From Tanytarsus gracilentus (lineage: Eukaryota > Arthropoda > Insecta > Diptera > Chironomidae), in assembly GCA_038502055.1 (NCBI GenBank), contig JAXRKN010000025.1:186001-250000 (forward strand): 64,000 bases of DNA, given 5' to 3'. Under the pieces are notes generated by a model. It was not told the origin of the DNA, searched no databases, and was given only the letters and a program-made list of their open reading frames with translations. Position 1 is the stretch's first letter; every line of letters starts with the position of its first letter. Of the stretch, positions 52,041 through 62,099 are shown piece by piece. The position numbers were made by a program, and so were the translations under genes.

Positions 52041-52595
52041 TTTTTTTGGCTTTTTCTCGTGTTTTTTACATTAACGAAAATCAGGTTGTATTTTTTCTTA
52101 ATAGAACTTTGTACTCCGCGTCTTTTGATGTACCACATTGACTATCTAGCATTCATAGTTACGGAGTAATTTGCTCTCAAACATGAAAAAGTAAGTCTTA
52201 AAATTTCTGACTTTTTTCCGCGGATTCCAACGGGGTATTTTTGATTTTGCAATATTTTTTGACTCTTTCAAGATAAAAATCTGAATTTTTTTGCATGTTG
52301 TAGATAAAGAACATTAGCAACTTTTCAAATAATTAGATTTTTTTTTCACCTGCAGGAAGTGCTTAATATCCTCAAAAGAAAAACTAAATCTTAAAATTTA
52401 CTCTCTTTTAATAGTTTTAGAAATTTTATTTGGGATTTAGAAGAAGAAAATCTGTGTTATGTATCAATTTCAGTTAAAAATTTTGAGTATGGATACACAG
52501 GAAGTGCCAATAGGTGCAAAATTAAAAATCGCTTATTTCTCTCTAAGTATAACATAGTAAAATTAGAGTAAGACATTAGAATCATTGCTATGAGG

Positions 52596-53861
52596 GTCTC
52601 AAAGAACTACGGCAGAGAGGTATCACAAATCGGGTGGGAGAGAAGGGACTTTATAGACACTTTTCCGACTATTTTCGACATGCAATTAGTTTTTTTCGAC
52701 ACCTTTTATTTTTTGAGTTATGACCTCTCAAAGTTTGAGGCCTTCTCTGCCGTACTTCGACTGACCTGTGGCAGAGAATTTTGAAAAATAAACTTTTTGA
52801 GACATGTTTGGTATCAAAACGCATCTACTTTTTCCGACCATTTTCGACATCACATTAGTTTTCCGATTCACTTAAGTTTTCCAGTAAAATTTTCATTTTC
52901 ATTTTGAAAATTTTTTCTCACTAACACTAACGCAAAAATCATTCTCTGCCGTAGTTCTAAATTGCAAATCCTGGAAATCAAATTATTTTTCTTACATTAT
53001 TTTTCTTACATTATTTTACTTTCAATCAATTACAATTATTTCGACAATTTTCGACAGCTTAAAAAATTTAATAATTGAGTTGAAACCACTTTAATTTTTA
53101 AAAAATAAAATTTTCAAAGCTGTCACCAATACAACCATAGTTTTTTCTATCGGTATTAAATTTTACTACCTAAAATTATTGTAAAATTTCTATAACTAAC
53201 TTTTTAAACATTTTAATTGTTATTATCTTTCATTTTCCTAAAAAGAAAATTCATTTGACTTGAAAAATTTTCTGATTTATTATTTTAGTTAGTTTTTAGG
53301 TAGTAAAATTTAATACCGATAGAAAAAACTATGGTTGTATTGGTGACAGCTTTGAAAATTTTCTTTTTCAAAAATTAAAGTGGTTTCAACTCAATTATTA
53401 AATTTTTTTAAAGCTGTCGAAAATTGTCGAAATAATTGTAATTGATTGAAAGTAAAATAATGTAAGAAAAATGTTTTGATTTCCAGGATTTGCACTTAAG
53501 AACTACGGCAGAGAATGATTTTTGCGTTAGTGTTAGTGAGAAAAAATTTTCAAAATGAAAATGAAAATTTTACTGGAAAACTTAAGTGAATCGGAAAACT
53601 AATGTGATGTCGAAAATGGTCGGAAAAAGTAGATGCGTTTTGATACCAAACATGTCTCAAAAAGTTTATTTTTCAAAATTCTCTGCCACAGGTCAGTCGA
53701 AGTACGGCAGAGAAGGCCTCAAACTTTGAGAGGTCATAACTCAAAAAATAAAAGGTGTCGAAAAAAACTAATTGCATGTCGAAAATAGTCGGAAAAGTGT
53801 CTATAAAGTCCCTTCTCTCCCACCCGATTGGCGATACCTCTCTGCCGTAGTTCCTTGAGAC
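52596..53861. mobile_element. 1.27-kb hairpin (foldback) element
   Basis: Nearly perfect inverted arms (about 52596-53174 and 53289-53861) begin GTCTCAAAGAACTACGGCAG and end with its complement. The flanks are CTATGAGG (52588-52595 and 53862-53869), an 8-bp duplication. A central loop of about 115 bp. No protein is encoded. The right arm of the surrounding inverted repeat (about 56150) has a single CAATGAGG at the same place, i.e. the empty site. Confidence 0.88.
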
Positions 53862-53888
53862 CTATGAGGCTATGGAATGGTACAAAAC

Positions 53889-54768
53889 CAGGGGGCGAGC
53901 GACTAGTATATAAATTTTATATACTTTATATACCTCAAAAATATAAAAATATAAATGAGAAATATAAAAATATAAATTTATTTAAAAATATAAATTGATA
54001 TTTTATATACTTTATATACTTTTTGTTTGTTTCTTAACGACAAAAAAAAATTTTAAATTGCATTTCGAGCATTTGGATCTCAATTTAAGCACTAAATCTT
54101 TGTTCGAATGGCTATCAAATCCATCGCTGGATCTTAGTTCTACTGGATCTCACTTCCAGACTTCCAGCACTAATTCTTAAAACTACTGGATCTCACTTCC
54201 AGAGCTGGATCTTAGTTCCAATGGATCTCAATTTAAGCACTGAATCTAGTTCGAATGGCTATCAAATCCATCGCTGGATCTTAGTTCTACTGGATCTCAC
54301 TTCCAGCACTAAATTTTAAAACTGCTGGATCTCACTTCCAGAGCTGGATCTTAGTTCCAATGGATCTCAATTTAAGCACTGAATCTAGTTCGAATGGCTA
54401 TCAAATCCATCGCTGGATCTTAGTTCTACTGGATCTCACTTTCAGACTTCCAGCACTAAATCTTAAAACTGCTGGATCTCACTTCCAGAGCTGGATCTTA
54501 GTTCCAATGGATCTCAATTTAAGCACTGAATCTAGTTCGAATGGTTTTGAAAATCCATCGCTGGGCCTTAGTTCTACTGGATCTCACTTCCAGCTTTAAA
54601 TTTTTGGTTGCAAAGTCATAATCAGGAGTAAATTCCGATCGAAAAGTATATAAAAATATAAAAACATAAAAAATATAAAAATATAAATGAGGTATATAAA
54701 AATATAAAAATATAAATTTTAGATTTTTATATACCCAAAAAATTTATATCCAAGTCGTCCGCCCCCTG
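53889..54768. mobile_element. 880-bp hAT-like MITE with CTGGATCT repeats
   Basis: The terminal inverted repeats of about 30 bp start CAGGGGGCG. The flanking 8-bp duplication is TACAAAAC (53881-53888 and 54769-54776). Subterminal TATAAAAATATAAAT runs occur in both arms. The middle holds about four tandem copies of a 120-130-bp unit containing CTGGATCTCACTTCCAG motifs. The empty site occurs once in the complementary right arm (about 56125). No transposase. Confidence 0.9.
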
Positions 54769-55034
54769 TACAAAACTTATAAAATCATTGCCCAAATGAA
54801 AAGTTAGGAACACCTTTTCTGATCAACATCATATTTTTTACCACTTTATAAAGGAGTCTTTGAAAAAATTATCATCAACATGTGTACACATAAAAATGTT
54901 TTAAGCACTTTAACTGCCTTTAAAGCAAGTGAAATCCTAAAATAAAGCTGGGGAAAAGCATATGTTCAATAACTAAATCTTAAAATATAAAAAATAATGA
55001 GCAAAACGAGGTTTGAGAAAAAGTCAGTTTTCAA

Positions 55035-55200
55035 AAAGTTTTTTCAAAAGAAATTTCTTGAAAATTTTTACAGCGCTTTTTTAAATTTTAAAAAGCTAAC
55101 TTAAATTTTTTACTCCCTCAAGCTGAAATCAAAGAAATTTCTTGAAAATTTTTACAGCGCTTTTTTAAATTTTAAAAAGCTAACTTAAATTTTTTACTCC
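55035..55200. repeat. 84-bp tandem repeat, two copies
   Basis: The unit runs from TCAAAGAAATTTCTTG through ACAGCGCTTTTTTAAATTTT to GCTAACTTAAATTTTTTACTCC. The same unit is present twice in each satellite unit and about four times at 58501-58800. Confidence 0.8.
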
Positions 55201-56725
55201 CCACTATGAGATAATTTCATTCAAACGTGTGCAAGTTAAATTTCGAATACTAAGATCAAATTTATTTTTCGAGTAAAAAAATATTTTTTTTCCTTGAAAA
55301 TATATAAATATTATCGAAGGGTTTAGTTTTCTAAAACAAACAAGTTGAGCTGCAAACTCAAAAAAAAGTTAGCATCAATAAAGAAATTCATTAGCCTACT
55401 AATTTAACTTTCAATGATTACAAAGAATTTCAATAAATTTTCCTTGCGAAAATATGCATTTTATTAAAGTGGAAATTAGCGGTAAAATTGAGGAACCACA
55501 GCTTGATATTTCCTATTAATTTCCAAAATCTATTGATGCAGTTTGATAGATATGACTTTTCTCATTTGAAATCTAATTATCATCGAATGTTGAATGTGCA
55601 CAGTTGTCCAAATACACCTATTTTTTCGCCACAATTATTTATGAGCTACTACAATGGTTTTTTTAAACTAAATAAAATGATTTTTTTTTCTAATACTTAT
55701 TTCAAGCATTCTTCAGTGCCAATGTTGTCTCGACCATGATTACGCAAAATATTTGCAAATGCAATGTAGCTAACTACCATTTTAATCAATATTTAATGAT
55801 TTTTAATTAATTTCACTAACAAACACAGACAATTAAATCAAAGATTACTCTGTGAAATTTTGCATGATTGCAACAAAAACTTTTTCTCAAACCTCGTTTT
55901 GCTCATTATTTTTTAATATTTTAAGATTTGGTTATTAAATATATGCTTTTCCCGAGCTTTACTTTAGGATTTCACTTGCTTTAAAGGCAGTTAAAGTGCT
56001 TAAAATATTTTTATGTGTATGCACGTGTTTGATAATTTTTTCAAAGACTACTTTATAAAGTGGTAAAAAATATAATGATGATCAGAAAAGGTGTTCCTTA
56101 CTTTTTATTTGGGCAATGATTTTATAAGTTTTGTATCCAGTTCCATTCAATAGCCTCATTGCAATGATTCTAATGACTTACACTAATTTCAATGTGGTAT
56201 ACTTAAAGAGAAATAAGGGATTTTAAATTTTGCACCTACTGGCACTTCCTGCGTATCCATACTCAAAATTTTTAACTGAAAGTGATACAGAACACAGAAC
56301 TGCTTCTTTTAAATCCCAAATAAAATTTCTAAAATTATTAAATGAGGGTAAATTGTGAAATTTAGTTTTTCTTTTGAAGATATTAAGCACTTCCTGCAGG
56401 TAAAAAAAATTTCTAATTCTTCCAAAAGTTGCTAATGTTCTTCATCTAAAACATGCAAAAAAATTCAGATTTTTATCTTGAAAGAATCAAAAGTTATTGC
56501 AAAATCAAAAATACCCCGCTGGAATCCGCGAAAAAAAGTCAGAAATTTTAAGACTTACTTTTTCATGTTTGAGAGCAGATTACTCCATAACTATGAATGC
56601 TAGATAGTTCATGTGATATATCAAAAGACGCGGAATAAAAAGTTCTATTAAGAAAAAATGCAACCTGATTTTCGTTAATGTAAAAAACAGGAGTAAAAGC
56701 CAAAAAATAGGCAAAAAGTAAGTCT

Positions 56726-57512
56726 TAAAAATTTTCCGTATTGGCCGAATATAAAATCATAGGATTTTTCACTCATTTTTGAATGAGAAATTTGTTCAGC
56801 ACTTGCGCGTACTTGCAGACCAAATGACTTTTGACTGATAGTTTGGACTTTCTTTTATAAGCTTGCGCAAGCAGTTTGTCATTCCTCGTCATTCCAACGA
56901 GCGTGGCTCAATTTTAAAACGATTGCAACAATTTGTTTGCTTAATTTCAAGCATTCCCGGAACCTAATTTTTAATAAAACATGATTTTTTAAGAAGTCAA
57001 ACTACAGAACTTATATTTAAAATTTAATCTTATTAATTCCTAAAGCTAAAATCAGATAAAATAACCCCTTTAAAAAAGTGTCGTTTAACATAATATGTTT
57101 AAACACGCACAAAAGGTCATGATTTTAGCCAGGTTCGTAAGGAAAGAAGTGAAAATATTTTGGAATATTGTAGATAAGAGTCAGATAAAGAGATTTTATT
57201 AATTTTAATAAATCAAACATTAGCTCTGGTTTATGGCGAAAAAACGTGTTAATTTGGACCATAGTGATGTGCTCACATTTAGAGATATTTCGACTTATAC
57301 CAAAGGGTAATTTTGTATTGAAAATCACATAAAACCTCGTGGAGCTGGTAATGTTAAGGATACAATTTTCGAAATGATATTTTTTATTAGCTACGGTATC
57401 AAGCTTTTAATCGAGTAAAGGGAATTAATTTTAAAACAAACCTAAAGTTAAATCTTTACGAGTTTTAAAGAAACTTGCACACGTTTAAATAAAATTATCT
57501 CATAGTGTCCCT
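56726..57512. other. AT-rich DNA with an inverted flank of the 84-bp repeat
   Basis: 57465-57512 resembles the complement of the CACTATGAGATAATTT...CGTGTGCAAGTT sequence that follows the 84-bp repeat at 55200 and 58795. Otherwise no gene is recognised. Confidence 0.45.
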
Positions 57513-57557
57513 AAAGCTGAAATCAAAGTAAATTTCTTGAAAATTTTTACGGCCCTT

Positions 57558-58500
57558 TAGAGGTTGGGGATACACCGGTTTTTGAAATTTCGGTATTCCG
57601 GTATTGAAAAGCTAAAATACCGGTTTCCCGGGATACCGAACGGTATTCAAATAAAAGTCAAATAATTTAATTTAAACACTTCGTGTTCGTCATTTTTGTT
57701 TATTTTACGAATTTTACTAAAAGAGTAAATACTAATCATGATGCTTAAAAAAATGTTTCAAAAAAACAAGAGCATTAACATTTTTATCGCTTAAAGAACT
57801 TCGTTTTTTTGAGACAAAATTGCCTGAGTTGGAAAAGGTTCGCTCTGGTGCCACTGATGTCGCTTGAATTGTTAATAGGGCAGAAAATAGCTTCTGAAGG
57901 GTTGGGATTTTGACTAAGTGTCCTCGCAAGCCACGGATACACCGACACATTTTAAAACATCTTGACACTTTTTACACTGAGCCTTGCTTTGAAAAATATT
58001 CCCAAACAAAACTTTTCATGGCTGATTAATTTCACACTTAATTATTACTTTAAATATTTTTATTGACCGATACGGAGACACGTGATTTTTGATACGACTT
58101 TATTTTTTTCGTCCTCAAACACTTTTACTAACTAAACTTGAACTTTTTCCAATAGTAAATAAAATCGTTTATTTAATTTGATAAAATTATGACATGATGT
58201 TATATCATTTTATGACATAAATTTAATTGAAATATTAATTTGATTTAATGATAAACAAAAATGAATAAGTGTGCATCAGTCCATCAGATGTTCAATTTTT
58301 GAGAGATGCCTTGAGATTTCTCTCTCAGCATGCTCTTGAAGATTGCTCAATTTTTTTTTTAAAATAACGATAAAAAAAATTAAGATTTGATAATTTGTTA
58401 ATACCGGGATACCGAAATTTTTTTTACGGGATTCCGGTGTTGAAAACTGAACGGTATTTACCGGTGAATACCGAAACCGGTACACCGGCCCCAACCTCTA
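57558..58500 (-). mobile_element. hAT-like deletion derivative, copy 3
   Basis: The termini TAGAGGTTGGGG and CCCCAACCTCTA are flanked by the perfect 8-bp duplication CGGCCCTT (57550-57557 and 58501-58508). The minus-strand frame 57968-57732 ends in the same hAT dimerisation region as copy 1 (ATSVAPERTFSNSGN, NVNALVFLKHFF). The internal part (57900-58190) differs from copy 1, so the two derive from a longer parent by different deletions. It is inserted in the 84-bp repeat. Confidence 0.92.
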
Positions 58501-58800
58501 CGGCCCTTTTTTAAATTTTAAAAAGCTAACTTAAATTTTTAACTCCCTCAAACTCAAATCAAAGAAATTTCTTGAAAATTTTTTCAGCGCTTTTTAAATT
58601 TTAAAATGCAAACCTTAATTTTTTACTCCCTCAAGCTGAAATCAAAGAAATTTCTTGAAAATTTTTACAGCGCTTTTTTAAATTTTAAAAAGCTAACTTA
58701 AATTTTTTACTCCCTCAAGCTGAAATCAAAGAAATTTCTTGAAAATTTTTACAGCGCTTTTTTAAATTTTAAAAAGCTAACTTAAATTTTTTACTCCCCA
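58501..58800. repeat. 84-bp tandem repeat, about four copies
   Basis: This continues the unit interrupted by the hAT-like copy 3 and leads into the same ACTATGAGATAATTTCATTC sequence that follows the repeat at 55200. Confidence 0.8.
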
Positions 58801-60313
58801 CTATGAGATAATTTCATTCAAACGTGTGCAAGTTAAATTTCGAACACTAAGATCAAATTTATTTTTCGAGTAAAAAAATATTTTTTTTCCTTGAAAATAT
58901 ATAAATATTATCGAAGGGTTTAGTTTTCTATCACTCAAAATCAAATTTTAAGTTAATCCCAACCTCCTACTGAGCTGCAAACTCAAAAAAAAGTTAACCG
59001 GAAAGGAAGATGGTTACGTCCGTCCTGGCTTAAAAACCAGAGTAATTCGAAAGTTTACAGATACAGATACAGAAAAAACACTGAATAAAAAAACTTTATC
59101 TTACCCAAACTTGTCTTTAAAACACTTTTTTAGTTCTGAATCCGGTAGTGAAAATTTCTTTTGTTTATATACATTTATAAAAAATTCAGGTAGTTTTTAG
59201 ATAAATTTTATGTTACAAAACTTTGAAAACATTTGATACCTGCTAATATTTATAAACTAAAACTTGATTTTTTGGAATTAAAATACCCGATTTTTTGGTG
59301 CAAAAATTCTGAAATGAGTTTTGAAAATTCTGAAAAAAAAGCATGAATAATAAAAATTTATAATTTTGTAACATATTTTATTTTTTTCTTTTTGTAGGAA
59401 AGCCAGGGCAATTGAAAAATATCAATTGCCTAGGCATAAAACCTACTTAGTTTCACATAAATTTAACAATGTTTCTCTTATTCTAAAGTTTTCATTTAAA
59501 CTTTTACAAGGTGTAATATTAATCTTAAATAATCTAAATTTTTGGATTTAGAGCATAGAAATCAGAATTTATAATTTAATTAAAAAACAAACACAGTAAG
59601 AACAAAAGGAATTATTATTTAAAAAAACATTTTTAAAAACTTAAACTGAGTTTGAGAAAAGCACATGGAACAAATTATTTGTTTTTAAAATAGAACATTA
59701 TTTTGGGGTTGAATTTAATACTTGATGGTCGAGAAATTTCTTTTTCTTTCTGACCGATGTCATCAAAATGGAAAAACTTGTAACTTTGTATTGTACGCAA
59801 AACAATCAATGATTTGTATTGGGATCATTGTTATCAATGAAATTTACTAGAAAATTAAATTAGGATTAGCAATCGGGGGTTTGATCAATCCATCGGTTGA
59901 ATCACTTTTATTTTTGTTAATTTAGCAAGTTACTTCCACTTCATAAAATCTGAAAAAATTAAGTAATAAAATTCCGCATTTAAGCACTTCCACTTCCTAT
60001 TGAGAAACATTGAAATGATCAAAAAATATTTGTTTCTTCAATGGTTTTAGTTATTTAAATTAAAACACCACTTTAAATTTATTTATTACTTAAAATGCAT
60101 GCTGTTTCCACTAAGACATGGCAAAATACCTTTTAAGCAAGTTTTGTGACTTTTTACTATTGATTTGTTTCATTTTCTCACCAAAAAAATCCTTAAAAGC
60201 TTCATATAATTATTTAATTTGAATTTATATAAAAGTGATCAAACCGAGGAAAAAAATTGATCAAACCCAGGAATCTTGTGATCACACCGAGGGTTAAAAC
60301 ATTTTAATAATTT
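58801..60313. other. AT-rich DNA, no gene recognised
   Basis: 58801-58990 duplicates 55200-55360. ATTAGGATTAGCAATCGGG (about 59860) has its complement at about 60545. GATCAAACCSAGG motifs repeat at 60236-60296. No coding sequence is supported. Confidence 0.45.
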
Positions 60314-60382
60314 CCAGGGCTGAGAACATCAAAATATTGTGGGCCTTGACGGGCCCACCTACCTCTATGTTCTCAGCCCTTG
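60314..60382. mobile_element. 69-bp hAT-like relic
   Basis: The termini CCAGGGCTGAGAACAT/ATGTTCTCAGCCCTTG are flanked by the 8-bp duplication AATAATTT (60306-60313 and 60383-60390). An inner hairpin GTGGGCC/GGGCCCAC. It is too short to encode anything. Confidence 0.7.
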
Positions 60383-61003
60383 AATAATTTTAAGTATGAA
60401 GGAAGGGCTTAGAAAAATTGAAAAAAATCTTAAAATAAAGATGAAAGACACAGCTCTTTTTTAAGATCTTAACATATCATAACATCTTAATATTCATCAA
60501 CAAGATTCATCACTTTTTTCATGAAAATTTGCTAAATTGATCAAACACCCGATTGCTAATCCTATAACTTTCATTTTTTTGGACTATTGATAGAGGAATT
60601 TTTGAAAGAGGGATTTTAACATTTGAACGGAAAAAAGGAAAAATTACAAGCGCATAAACTATTTTTTCTTTTTCAATTAAATTTTTACACTTGGAACAAG
60701 TTCTTCCATATTTTGCACTAATAACTAAATCTAAACTATTTACATTTGGTTCTGGATTAATTTAAACTACACTCCCCTTTTTTTCTCTTAAAAACCCACA
60801 TTTACATGTTAACCGGTAAAAAAATGATTCTAACTTGAAATTTTTAGAAAACATAACTTCATAAAAGCTTTGGGCACCAAATCATACTATATGAGCTATT
60901 ACTAGTTTCTTTAAAGGGATAATTGTTTAATGGACCACACTCAAATCTTTCATTTTTTAAAATATCAATTAAAAACTTAATCCAAAACTCATTTCAGAAT
61001 TTT
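60383..61003. other. AT-rich DNA, nothing recognised
   Basis: No gene, RNA or repeat family is seen beyond the complement of the 59860 motif near 60545. Confidence 0.4.
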
Positions 61004-61216
61004 TGATTGATTGATTGATTGATTGATGACTGAGAGGTAGCGCGTTGGAGTTACCAAGGAGACGCAAACCATGCAGAACTCTTAAGATTTCTCTTCGGAA
61101 TAGAGTATAAATACCCCTTTTTTCCCCCTCAACAGCAAGCGTCCCCGCGGGAATCGCCTACCTCGGGAGCTGCAACACACGTCTTGAAAAAGACGCACTA
61201 GCGATCGAATAACCCC
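61004..61216 (+). repeat. TTGA microsatellite and dispersed GC-rich module, plus copy
   Basis: (TTGA)n at 61004-61027 is followed by GAGGTAGCGCGTTGGAG, GACGCAAACC, a TATAAATACC box (about 61106) and the module shared in inverted form with 30933-31055, including a perfect CGTCTT-GAAA-AAGACG hairpin (about 61175). It could be the 5' region of a retroelement. A-box-like resemblance is weak. Confidence 0.6.
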
Positions 61217-62099
61217 TCTCAGAGTTTAAATGTTAGTCGTCATGGAACGTCAAGCGGAATTTCCCAATCAAGACGCCGTAATCCATGACGTAATAAATGT
61301 TCATTGTGAATTCACAATTGTGGGTTAGTTTCAACCCAAAAATGAAACTTTTGATGCAAGACATTGGTGCTATCGAGTGTCAAAGTCGCATGCGTTTAAC
61401 AATCGGAAAATTAGCATTTTTTTATACCACTGTTTAAACTAAAACTATTCAGAATATCCAATAAAAATTATATCTGGAATTGAATCTGACTTTCTTTTCT
61501 AAATTATTTTAATTTCAAAATATTAAAATAAGGTTCGGAAGTGCTTAAATTTTTGAAACAAACATGACCCCAATCGCAATTTTTTAAAATCGTTCTACGT
61601 TTGTTGGAATGTTCCGCAATGTACTAATGACTTCAGTTCTGAGTAGACAAGATGTGAAATTTCAAGCTATAACTTATTTGGTTTGCTATTATTTGCTATT
61701 CCAAGAGATTTTCAGTCTCAAACTTTCCCCTCAAATGTATGAAAAAATATCAATTGCAATGTTAACGCAAAGTATGCATTGCATTTGTGAGTTAAAAAAT
61801 AATTTTAAAATTAAATAAAAAGTGAAGTTGAGTGAAAATGCTTATCAATTTGTGGAAATTATTCATCAATAGTGTTCAGGAAGTACCTAATGCTTGAGTT
61901 ACGTTGAGAAAACATTTTTCTATAGGGGGTATTAAAATTTGATAATAATTTTTGATGATCATAGCATTTAGATGGTTTTTACCACTTTTTGTATGAGATC
62001 GATCCAATGTGCATAGTGCATTTTATATTTTTTATTTTCAATCAAAGTAAACTCAAAATTTTATTTCTCTCAGAAAAATTAAAAAAATCCCCATAGTGC
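61217..62099. other. AT-rich DNA upstream of LINE copy C
   Basis: No convincing gene. A 69-codon plus frame at 61609 lacks recognisable motifs. The sequence just before 62100 ends ATCCCCATAG, which could be a 3' splice site or a truncation point of copy C. Confidence 0.4.

Larger units (their letters stand above)
52043..56725. repeat. Giant inverted repeat with nested insertions
   Basis: The left arm (52043-55020, including two inserted elements) is complementary to the right arm (about 55868-56725). Shared landmarks include the ends GGCTTTT...GTTTTTTAC/GTAAAAAACAGG...AAAAGCC, GAGTATGGATACACAGGAAG/CTTCCTGCGTATCCATACTC, and GAAAAGGTGTTCC/GGAACACC. The arms differ by scattered substitutions, so it is not a recent palindrome. 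The centre (55021-55867) is non-palindromic and holds two copies of the 84-bp repeat. No coding sequence is recognised. Confidence 0.88.

Noticed and set aside
55488..55739. An 83-codon frame in the loop of the giant inverted repeat
   Set aside because: No motif and no conserved partner; expected by chance in AT-rich DNA of this length.
61609..61818. Possible OTU-type domain upstream of LINE copy C
   Set aside because: The frame does not show the Cys or GGxLQALS motifs seen in copy A, so no relation is claimed.
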